A DNA stretch of 64,000 nucleotides from JAJXXT01 sp963764465 (GTDB lineage Bacteria > Pseudomonadota > Alphaproteobacteria > Acetobacterales > Acetobacteraceae): assembly GCA_963764465.1 (NCBI GenBank), contig CAVXSO010000002.1, positions 124,001-188,000 on the forward strand, written 5' to 3'. Positions 58,001-64,000 of this stretch are shown one piece after another. A program made the translations under genes and the position numbers. Positions within the stretch are counted from its first letter, which is position 1. Each line of letters starts with the position of its first letter. Below the pieces are notes generated by a model. The model saw only the letters and a program-made list of their open reading frames with translations, was not told the DNA's origin and did not search any database.

Positions 58001-60649
58001 CTTACCCTGTCCAACGCGGCGGGTGGCATCATCGAGGGGGCGACGCTTGGCGTCGGCGCGCCGGGCGCGTTTTCCTCCGCCACGATCAGGAATGCGGGTA
58101 CGATCGGCGCGCTCAGTGCCGGCGGCACGGCGATTGCCTTCGGCTACGGACATCGTAACGAACTCGTCGCCTATGCCGGCGCGCAGTTCCTCGGCACGAT
58201 CCTGGGTGGCAACCCGGTTGGCGGCGCGCACGACAGCCGGCTTGTGCTGGCGACGGGCAGCGGCACCGGGACGATCGCGGGCTTCACCGATTTCTCCCGC
58301 ATCGTCATCGAACAGGGTGCGACCTGGGACGTCGTGGGCAATACCGCGGCGCTCGCGGGGGTCATCCGCGGCTTCATGCCGGGCGACACGATCGACGTCC
58401 AGGGCATCAACGCGAGTTCCGTGGCCCTCGGCGGCGGGCAGGTGACGCTGCTCTCCGCCGGCAACGCCGTGGCCACGCTGACCATGCCCACGCCGCTCGA
58501 TGCGGCCGGGATCGGCGTTGCCTCCGATGGCGCGGGCGGTGTGCTGCTGACGGCGACGGGCCCCGCTACGCCGCGCGCCGTGCTCGGCGGTACCTATGGC
58601 GTCGAGGTCTATCTCGATGCCGCGCATTACGCGTCCGCCATCACCGTGACTGGCGCGGTGACGGTGAACTCCATCTACAGCGCCATCAGCGAATACAACG
58701 GCCATCCGTGGACGGTGGTGAACCAGGGACAGATCATCAACGCCAACACAGCGGCCGGTGTCGGGCTCTATCTCTACAATGGTGGCGCGATTACCAACGC
58801 CGCTGGCGCGACCATCGCCGGCGGCTTCGACGGCATCTACCTCGATGCCGTGGGCAGCGTGGTGAATGCCGGGTTCATCACCGCCGGGCCGCAGGGCGCG
58901 GGTGTCAACATCTACGCGAGTGCGGCAAGCTCGTTTACCAATCTCGCGACCGGAACGATCGCCGCGGGGTACGAAGGGCTGCTGATGGCGGCTGCGGGCA
59001 CCGCGATCAACGCGGGCAGGATCAGCGGCGCCGGCGCCGGCGCGGTGATCGGCGCTGGCGCCACGCTGATCAACGAGGGGGGAGGACTGATCACCGGAGG
59101 CGCCGGAGTCGCGTTCCGTTCCGGTGGTGTTTTGATCGACAACGGAACGATTGGCGGGGGAATCCGGCTCAATGCCGGTGGCGCCACGCGCGTGGTTCTG
59201 GCGCCGACGGCGGTGCTCGCCGGCTATGTGGGGGTCTATGGCAGCGGGAATATCGGCCGCTACGGCCAGACGCTGGAGCTCGCTTCCGGGTCGCGGGCCG
59301 GCACCCTCACCTCCTTCGGCAGCAGCATCGTGGCGTTCGGCACGGTCGTTTTCGATCCTGGATCGCAATGGACGATCGCGGGCGACGTCGCGGGCCTCGG
59401 CGCAGGGGAGATCGTCGATACCGGCACGCCGCACATCAGCTTCGAAGGATTCACGGTCGGCGACACGATCGACATCACCGGGTTCACGGCCAGTGCGTCG
59501 GCCTTCGCCGGCGGGCTGCTGACCCTCGTCGGCACGCAGGGCAGCGTCACCAGCAACCAGGTGTTCTCGCTGCCCGGCGCGTTCGCGACCTCGGATTTCC
59601 GCGTGGTCAGCGACGGTAACGGCGGCACGGATGTCTTCGTCGTCGCGTGCTTCGCCGAAGAGACGCGGCTGCTCGGGGCGCGGGGCGAGATCGCGGTCGA
59701 GGCGTTGCGCCCGGGGCAGCGGCTGATGACGCAGTCCGGGCGGCTACGCCCGGTGCGCTGGGTCGGGCACCGGCGCGTTTCGCCCGCGCGGCATCCGCGG
59801 CCATGGGACGTCAACCCGGTGCGTGTCAGGGCCGGGGCCTTCGCGCCCGATGTGCCGCATCGCGACCTGGTGCTGTCGCCCGACCATGCGGTGTTCGTCG
59901 GCGGGCGCTTGGTCCCGGTCCGCTACCTCGTGAATGGCGCGACGGTCGTGCAGGAGGCGGTGGCGTCCGTCACCTACTTCCATGTCGAGCTCGACGCGCA
60001 TGACGTGGTGCTGGCGGAGGGTCTCGCCTGCGAGAGCTACCTCGACACCGGCAACCGCCATGCGTTCGAGGGCGAGGGACAGGTCGAAGTGCTACATCCG
60101 GCGTTTGGTCGCGAGGCGTGGGTCGCGTCGGGCTGCGCCGAGCTGGTGCTGGAGGGCGAGGCGGTGGCCTCGGCGCGCGCTGCCGTGCTGGCCCGCGCCG
60201 AGACCCTGGGCTGGCGGCGCGAGGTGGCCACACCGCTGATCGAGGTGGACGGGCGCCGTGTCGCGGCGGCACGGCGCGGGCGGCGGCATGTCGTTGCCAT
60301 CCCGCAAGGAGCGCGGCGGCTGCGCGTGGTTTCGCTGCGCGGACGGCCGGGCGAGACGGCGGCGGAGGCAGCGGATATGCGCTGGCTTGGTGTCGCGCTG
60401 GCGCGCCTGGCGCTCGATGGCAGGCGACTGCCGCTCGACGATGCGAGGCTCGGTGCCGGCTGGCATCAGGCGGAGCCGGGGTGGCGATGGACCGATGGTG
60501 CCGCCGAGATCGATGTGTGTGGCGCGCGCCGGTTCGCGTTCGACCTGGTGATGGCCGAGCGCGGTTGGGTCAGGACGGATCGGGTCGGGGAGGCGGCGGG
60601 AGATATTGCGGCGCTTCCCGCCGGTCGTGCCGCCCGTAGTCGCGGATGA
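55007..60649 (+). CDS. Giant repetitive beta-helix protein with C-terminal Hint (hedgehog/intein) domain
   Basis: 1,880 residues from a TTG start at 55007 with GGAGGAG upstream. Residues 1-1545 are Gly/Ala/Asn/Thr-rich and made of short repeats around NAGTI/NQGTI and NAAGG, as in right-handed beta-helix adhesins. Three modules are visible: ~1-700, ~703-1184 and ~1185-1545. Each ends with a similar cap (e.g. 'GFMPGDTIDVQGINAS', 'GFTVGDTIDITGFTAS'). A Hint_2-type domain follows at ~1546-1700, with the nucleophile Cys1548 (CFAEETRLLG) and 'LVLSPDHAVFVGGRLVPVRY'. A C-terminal domain of ~180 residues (LGVALARLALDGRRLPLDDA) ends it. There is no classical signal peptide or autotransporter barrel. 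Likely secreted or surface-bound; autoprocessing is inferred. Confidence 0.85.
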   Translation: MSQTITGSHTASVSLTTPAYASPVTIAGTIDVSAGLTGLFAVEASSAWVVANQGTVIASADEGTGISLAAGGAVSNAAGGLISGYDAGVVITGAAGTLVNAGRIAAIEGAGGTIGPGGHVEAIGVFLGAGGTVSNLAGGTILGGAVGLDLAAGTGASAFNAGLISAQPPYGAGVRVGAGDGFSNAAGGVVTVAGTSANVYARYPLGGAGVDAAGGSVTNAGTIVATGFNAFGVELARGAVLANSGTVAGYARAIYGYEAATATSTNSLVNLGVITATGTGLGDAVRLVGNAVFTNAAGGLVASAEGGVSASGGGTETLINAGRIIAHGTLGGNDAVGFYTAGLLSNAVTGTISGGNIDVALADGATLVNDGLISNTGNALQIRGATAMNAGTVAASASLADAVRLQNGLLANSGLIAGWNGVYEQSYAGAADTIVNSGTIDGAGGGATAASAGVGVYLVGGYLGNAAGGVIEGNYRAIRGGGSAATVVNAGRILASGASSAGAIDLAAGSYLGNASGATIVAAAGPGVVIATAAGSTGTIVNAGTIIGGPGASSSLTTAASASLVEVLPGGTFEGRVYGTELLLGGTMPSTLGGALNLAGFAGQYIGFSTLAFAPGATWAVGGTYAAFAYNGFTEGLIIRGFRAGDAITLGGLAATGYAFFGSQLTLTGGAVPVTLDLMGRLSAGTFAVTNEGTATVLTTDRTILSGAVAALTGNYARPVRLTAPYYAETVTNTGTAAGGISASQSQTLVNDGFVSARYGISFADGGAIANAAGHAIEGGVDGIRNQGGALAVDNAGTLYGYAAGAQGATAVTNEASGTIRGRSGVDGARTLVNAGTIEGTASAGVYSVSFGGSSTLFVTNAIGGVILGATSGVDLSGNYATVVNQGAIAATSASGAGLIASANATIGNAQGAGIAGGKYGLEALSVFTLTNAGTISASAASGIGLGQRGGYSATLANLAGGFIGGGTEGVSLKSAGNVTNAGTIIGIAGTGFYAGGGLTLSNAAGGIIEGATLGVGAPGAFSSATIRNAGTIGALSAGGTAIAFGYGHRNELVAYAGAQFLGTILGGNPVGGAHDSRLVLATGSGTGTIAGFTDFSRIVIEQGATWDVVGNTAALAGVIRGFMPGDTIDVQGINASSVALGGGQVTLLSAGNAVATLTMPTPLDAAGIGVASDGAGGVLLTATGPATPRAVLGGTYGVEVYLDAAHYASAITVTGAVTVNSIYSAISEYNGHPWTVVNQGQIINANTAAGVGLYLYNGGAITNAAGATIAGGFDGIYLDAVGSVVNAGFITAGPQGAGVNIYASAASSFTNLATGTIAAGYEGLLMAAAGTAINAGRISGAGAGAVIGAGATLINEGGGLITGGAGVAFRSGGVLIDNGTIGGGIRLNAGGATRVVLAPTAVLAGYVGVYGSGNIGRYGQTLELASGSRAGTLTSFGSSIVAFGTVVFDPGSQWTIAGDVAGLGAGEIVDTGTPHISFEGFTVGDTIDITGFTASASAFAGGLLTLVGTQGSVTSNQVFSLPGAFATSDFRVVSDGNGGTDVFVVACFAEETRLLGARGEIAVEALRPGQRLMTQSGRLRPVRWVGHRRVSPARHPRPWDVNPVRVRAGAFAPDVPHRDLVLSPDHAVFVGGRLVPVRYLVNGATVVQEAVASVTYFHVELDAHDVVLAEGLACESYLDTGNRHAFEGEGQVEVLHPAFGREAWVASGCAELVLEGEAVASARAAVLARAETLGWRREVATPLIEVDGRRVAAARRGRRHVVAIPQGARRLRVVSLRGRPGETAAEAADMRWLGVALARLALDGRRLPLDDARLGAGWHQAEPGWRWTDGAAEIDVCGARRFAFDLVMAERGWVRTDRVGEAAGDIAALPAGRAARSRG

Positions 60650-61154
60650 CGCGGACGAGGCGGCGGCGGGCGTCGTGCGGCAGGGCCGGCCGGATATCAC
60701 CGGCGGCCAGCAGCAACGCCTCGCCTGGCGCGAGGATCGCGGCGTAGGGTTCCGCACCTTTGGCCTCCAGCGTCTCGGACGCCTGGATGATGGTGACGCG
60801 GGCCTCGCCGATCTCGGTCGTGTCGAGGCGTTGGTCGCGCAGGACATGGCCATCCGGGATGTGCGTGTCCTGCGCCACCTCACCGACGCGCAAGCGGTAA
60901 TCGGCGAAGATGTCGCGATGGCCGGCGACCTGGATGGCGTGGTGGCGCGCATGCGTGCGCCAGCGGATCAGCGATTTCTCGTCACGCCAGGTGGAGAGCG
61001 AGAGGATGACGCCATCGCGTTCCAGCGAGCGGTAGCGGATGTTGTCGATGAAACCGTCGATCGCGAGCAGCTCCGGCCGCAGTTCCGCGGCGTGGGCGAG
61101 ATAATCCTCCATGCGGCCTTGGGCGGGGCGGACTTCGAAGATGACGACGAACAT
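60570..61154 (-). CDS. Antibiotic biosynthesis monooxygenase (ABM) domain protein
   Basis: A 194-residue protein whose first ~100 residues are an ABM/dimeric alpha-beta-barrel domain: 'MFVVIFEVRPAQGRMEDYL', 'IDGFIDNIRYRSLERDGVIL', 'STWRDEKSLIRWRTHARHHA'. ABM proteins range from small cofactor-free oxygenases to haem-degrading and stress-related enzymes. The last ~90 residues (ARVTIIQASETLEAKGAEPY onwards) are an extra part of unknown role. The 3' end overlaps the end of the Hint gene by 80 bases. It lies 5 bases downstream of the alpha/beta hydrolase and is probably cotranscribed with it. Confidence 0.82.
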   Translation of the reverse strand: MFVVIFEVRPAQGRMEDYLAHAAELRPELLAIDGFIDNIRYRSLERDGVILSLSTWRDEKSLIRWRTHARHHAIQVAGHRDIFADYRLRVGEVAQDTHIPDGHVLRDQRLDTTEIGEARVTIIQASETLEAKGAEPYAAILAPGEALLLAAGDIRPALPHDARRRLVRVIRDYGRHDRREAPQYLPPPPRPDPS

Positions 61155-61159
61155 CGGTC

Positions 61160-62116
61160 TCAGTGTCCTTGCGGGGGTTCGCCAAGCAGGAAGGTCTCGG
61201 TCTCGCGATAGAGGGCGTGGCGCTGTTCTTCCAGGTGCATCAGGTGGCCGGCGCGTGCGATCTTCACGTCGCGCCGGATCGGCGAGGCGAAGGCGTCGAA
61301 CAAATGGCGCGCATCGGCGTCGGTTGCGAGGCTGTCCCAGGCGCCGCGGATGATGCAGACGGGTGCTGTAACGGCGCGGGGATCGTAGGGGAGGTCGCCT
61401 GACCATGCATCCGCGATATCGGCTGACGGGCCGGCGGGAATCGCGACTGCGGGAGGCTCGCGCGTCCTGCTCATAGGGTCGGACGCGAGATAGCGTGGCG
61501 CCCAGTCATCGAAGTGCCGGCGCAGCAGGACGGGCTTTTCGTCCGCCGGTGTGTCGGCGATGAACCGTGTCCATTGCGCTTCCACGGTGACGACACGCCA
61601 GGCCGGCGAAGCTTGTGCCGCCGCCCCGTCGCGGCGCGCGATCGGGCCGAACAGCACGATGCGATCGACCATCCCAGAATTTTCGGAAGCGAAACGACAG
61701 GCGGGCATGCTGCCCCAGGAATGGGCGATCAGCGACAACCGTGGCACGCCATGGTGGCGCAGGATGTGGGCGGCGGCGTGGGCGATCTGGGTCGCGGCTT
61801 CGGCCGCGCGGCCCAGCGGTGCGTTGGCGTCCGCCCGTTGTGCCATCGCGGGATACCGGTCCGCGCCGCCATAGCCGAGGAAGTCGAGTGCCCAGACATC
61901 GAAGCCGGCGGCCGCGAGGGAGTCGCGCCAGGAAAACCCGTCGAAGCGATGCGCGACGGAGAGAGCGGAGGGAAACGTGGCGCCGTGGATGTAGAGCACC
62001 GGGCGCGGGCGGGGCGACGGTGCCGCCGGCGGCATGTGGCGCAGCAGGACGCGCAGGCCGGCCTCGTTGCCTTGGATGCGATGCGGCGTCTCGCGTGGGT
62101 CGAGCTGGTTGGTCAT
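61160..62116 (-). CDS. Alpha/beta hydrolase
   Basis: A 318-residue serine hydrolase. The oxyanion-hole HG motif is in 'VLYIHGATFPSAL' (~44-45), the nucleophile Ser133 is in LIAHSWGS, the acid is probably in 'IRGAWDSLATDADARHL', and the base His is in 'ARAGHLMHLEE'. Cytosolic, with no signal peptide. The reaction may be an esterase, haloperoxidase-like or lactonase reaction; the sequence does not decide. The ATG at 62116 has GGAG upstream. It forms a pair with the ABM gene and is divergent from an ArsR-like regulator 114 bases away that may control it. Confidence 0.87.
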   Translation of the reverse strand: MTNQLDPRETPHRIQGNEAGLRVLLRHMPPAAPSPRPRPVLYIHGATFPSALSVAHRFDGFSWRDSLAAAGFDVWALDFLGYGGADRYPAMAQRADANAPLGRAAEAATQIAHAAAHILRHHGVPRLSLIAHSWGSMPACRFASENSGMVDRIVLFGPIARRDGAAAQASPAWRVVTVEAQWTRFIADTPADEKPVLLRRHFDDWAPRYLASDPMSRTREPPAVAIPAGPSADIADAWSGDLPYDPRAVTAPVCIIRGAWDSLATDADARHLFDAFASPIRRDVKIARAGHLMHLEEQRHALYRETETFLLGEPPQGH

Positions 62117-62230
62117 GCATGGGCTCCGCGTTGCCGGTGGGGCTTGCCATCCCGGGGCGCCGCGATACTTCGATCGGGAACGAAGAGTCGATGCTTGCGC
62201 CGTGGGCCCTCGCGGGCGCAGCGTCTGGCC

Positions 62231-62923
62231 ATGCACGGCGCATTGCAGGGACCTGGGCTGGCGGAGATGGCCGCGCTGATCGGCGATCCGGCGCGGGCGA
62301 ACATGCTCGCGGCCCTGATGGACGGGCGTGCGCTCACGGCGGGCGAACTGGCGGCGATCGGCGGTATCGCGGCACCGACGGCGAGCGGGCACCTGGCGAA
62401 GCTGGTCGAGGGCGGCCTGCTTGCCGTGGCGCGGCAGGGGCGGCACCGATACTACCGGTTGGCCGGCGCCGAGGTCGGGCGCATGCTCGAGGTACTGATG
62501 GAACTGGCCGCGGGCCGCGAGGAAGTGGCGAGGCCGCGTGCCGTGCCGCGCATCGGGGAGGCGATGCGGGCGGCCCGCACCTGCTATGACCATCTGGCCG
62601 GGCGGCTCGGCGTTGCGATCGCGGGTGGGCTGGTCGCGCGCGGCTACCTGCGCTGGGAGGACGACGGTGGCGAGGTGACGCCTTCCGGCCGCGCGGCGCT
62701 GGAGGCGATGGGTGTGCGGGCCGGCGCGTCGCGGCGGCGGTTCTGCCGTCCCTGTCTCGACTGGAGCGAGCGGCGGGCGCATGTCGGCGGCGCGCTGGGG
62801 GCGGCTATCTGCGCGCGCTGCCTGGAACTCGGCTGGGTTCGGCGGCAGCCTGGCACGCGTGCCGTGCTGGTCACCCCGGAAGGTGCGCGGGGCCTGCGCG
62901 AGGCGTTGGGGGCCGCGGGTTAG
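62231..62923 (+). CDS. ArsR-like winged-helix transcriptional regulator
   Basis: 230 residues, about twice a minimal ArsR protein. Residues ~1-90 form the winged helix: 'IGDPARANMLAALMDGRALT', 'GIAAPTASGHLAKLVEGGLL' and the wing 'VARQGRHRYYRLAG'. The rest has 'YDHLAGRLGVAIAGGLVARG' and a Cys pair (FCRPCLDW), then 'CARCLELGWV'. These Cys could bind a metal or sense redox state, but the role is unproven. The ATG at 62231 starts the homologous part. It is divergent from the alpha/beta hydrolase-ABM pair and is a plausible repressor of it. Confidence 0.85.
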   Translation: MHGALQGPGLAEMAALIGDPARANMLAALMDGRALTAGELAAIGGIAAPTASGHLAKLVEGGLLAVARQGRHRYYRLAGAEVGRMLEVLMELAAGREEVARPRAVPRIGEAMRAARTCYDHLAGRLGVAIAGGLVARGYLRWEDDGGEVTPSGRAALEAMGVRAGASRRRFCRPCLDWSERRAHVGGALGAAICARCLELGWVRRQPGTRAVLVTPEGARGLREALGAAG

Positions 62924-62940
62924 GCGGCCCTCGCTTCGTC

Positions 62941-64000
62941 TCAGGTGCGGCGCACGCCGTACATCTGCGGGAAGCCCATGCGGACATCCGCGAGATCGTT
63001 ACGGTATGCGGTCGGCTGGTCATACATGCCGAGCGGCACGTAGGGCACGTCCTTCCAGAAGACCTGCTGCATCTGCTCGCAGAGCTTCTGCTGCGCCTTG
63101 AGGTCGGGCGCGCTCAGCCAATCGGCGATCAGCTTGTCCATCGTCGGCATCGTGGGCCAGCCGTACCAAGCCTTCTTGCCGTTGCCTTCGAGAGCGGGAT
63201 TGGCGAACGGCATGACGTTGCCGATGCCGCCGAGGAAGGTGAAGAAGATGTTCCACCCGCCCTCGGCCGGCGGCTTCTGGGAGGCGCGGCGCTGTACCAC
63301 GGAGCCGAAATCGAGCGACTGCAGTTCCACGTTGAAACCCATTTTCTTGAGCACATCGACGCAGACCAGACCCTCGCTGTTGATGACGGGGATATTCGCG
63401 CCCACCAAAGCGACAATCTTCTCACCCTTGTAGCCGGCCTTCGCCAGTTCCGGCTTCAGGCTCGCGGGGTCCTTCACGCCGCGGGTGATGTCGACCCCCG
63501 TCGTCGAGGCCATCGGCGTGCCGGGAACGAACAGCCCGACATCGGTCTTGACGACGCTCGGCTGCGAGCCCGCGACGGCGGCCATCACCTCCTGCTGGCT
63601 CATCGCGCGCAGCACGAGCCGGCGGATCTCCGGCTTGTCGAACGGCGGATAGAGGCAGTTGAAGCGCAGGCAGCCAACGTAGCCGGTGACATCGGTGACG
63701 CGGGTGGTAATCTTGCCGGTCTTTTGCAGCATGCCGATGAGATCGATGTCGGGAAACGCCCACCAATTCTGTTCTCCCAACTCAAGGGCGGCGGCGGCGG
63801 TGGCGGAGTCGTTGATGACGGTCCACTCGACGCGGTCGAAATAGGCGATTTTCGGGCCCGCCATGAAGGACGGCGTGCCGCTGCTGCGCGGCACGTAGCC
63901 TGCGAATTTGTCGAAGACGAGCTTGGCGCCCGGCACGCGCTCGGCCGCGTTGTAGACGAAGGGGCCGCTGCCGATCGTGGTCTTGATCTGGTCGTGCGGG
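62941..64000 (-). CDS. Peptide-type ABC transporter substrate-binding protein, 5' end beyond the window
   Basis: The C-terminal ~352 residues of a family 5 solute-binding protein. 'IGSGPFVYNAAERVPGAKLV' lies at the right edge, 'LKKMGFNVELQSLDFGSVVQ' and 'GWNIFFTFLGGIGNVMPFAN' are in the middle, and 'CEQMQQVFWKDVPYVPLGMY' is near the end. The GTG at 63936 is internal; the frame is open to base 64000, so the signal peptide and first half are missing. It is distinct in sequence from the binding protein at 24.9-26.5 kb. Its permease and ATPase genes, if any, must lie to the right or elsewhere. Confidence 0.9.
   Translation of the reverse strand, partial: PHDQIKTTIGSGPFVYNAAERVPGAKLVFDKFAGYVPRSSGTPSFMAGPKIAYFDRVEWTVINDSATAAAALELGEQNWWAFPDIDLIGMLQKTGKITTRVTDVTGYVGCLRFNCLYPPFDKPEIRRLVLRAMSQQEVMAAVAGSQPSVVKTDVGLFVPGTPMASTTGVDITRGVKDPASLKPELAKAGYKGEKIVALVGANIPVINSEGLVCVDVLKKMGFNVELQSLDFGSVVQRRASQKPPAEGGWNIFFTFLGGIGNVMPFANPALEGNGKKAWYGWPTMPTMDKLIADWLSAPDLKAQQKLCEQMQQVFWKDVPYVPLGMYDQPTAYRNDLADVRMGFPQMYGVRRT

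Noticed and set aside
54923..59434. A 1,503-residue open frame antisense to the Hint protein gene
   Set aside because: It mirrors the codon positions of the repetitive gene; its product is Arg/Asp/Gly/His-rich with no recognisable domain, and no ribosome binding site or gap supports it. A GC-rich shadow frame.
1..64000. CRISPR arrays, tRNA or rRNA genes, insertion sequences
   Set aside because: No regularly spaced direct repeats with unique spacers, no tRNA-like gap sequences and no transposase were found. The only tandem array has no spacers.

Overview
The window is a chromosomal segment of a very GC-rich alphaproteobacterium. The evidence is an FlbD-type flagellar regulator with a Caulobacter-like degenerate receiver, a ChvG/ChvI two-component pair, a class I lysyl-tRNA synthetase, an rpsT-dnaA-dnaN-recF-gyrB replication block, and GANTC (CcrM-type) sites at replication-gene promoters. 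Taken together with the high GC, the gene order and the Hint-domain surface protein, this best fits the Acetobacteraceae/Rhodospirillales. The family placement is inference. Nearly all the sequence is coding, and no rRNA, tRNA or CRISPR array was found.

Layout. 1-2.2 kb: the end of a branched-chain amino acid (Liv) ABC operon, interrupted by a long palindromic intergenic element that carries the livF ribosome binding site. 2.2-3.2 kb: a small scarred patch with a truncated gene remnant, an orphan HigA-like antitoxin and a small unknown gene. 3.4 kb: a cupin gene. 3.8-12.3 kb: a tightly packed leftward flagellar operon, fliF-fliG-fliH-fliN-flbD-flhA-flhF-flhG. 12.5-19.5 kb: aspartase, a two-gene RND efflux pump and a LuxR-type regulator. 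19.5-26.5 kb: a leftward dipeptide-type ABC importer operon ending in a CocE-family hydrolase. 26.6-29.7 kb: a two-gene ABC system with an ATPase carrying an extra C-terminal domain and a double-length permease, followed by a 12-bp tandem repeat array.

29.9-41.3 kb: the housekeeping core. dut, coaBC and ubiE run leftward; mutM, an enoyl-CoA hydratase gene, rpsT, dnaA, dnaN, recF and gyrB run rightward. Recognisable promoters precede rpsT and gyrB. 41.4-48.4 kb: chvG/chvI, a HugZ-like gene, dnaQ-coaE, an inositol-phosphatase-family gene, an amidohydrolase and a cold-shock gene with a structured leader. 48.5-54.9 kb: a class I lysyl-tRNA synthetase gene directly followed by an MprF-like membrane protein whose synthase half is shortened, and a divergent DinG-like helicase. 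55.0-60.6 kb: a 1,880-residue repetitive protein of three beta-helix/cap modules ending in a Hint (hedgehog/intein) autoprocessing domain. 60.6-64 kb: an ABM-domain protein and alpha/beta hydrolase pair divergent from an ArsR-like regulator, then a truncated second peptide-binding protein gene.

The items most worth a second look are the modular Hint protein, the lysS-mprF pairing, the palindrome that carries the livF ribosome binding site, GANTC sites at the dnaN and gyrB promoters, the ABC system with the fused permease, and the degraded antitoxin locus.
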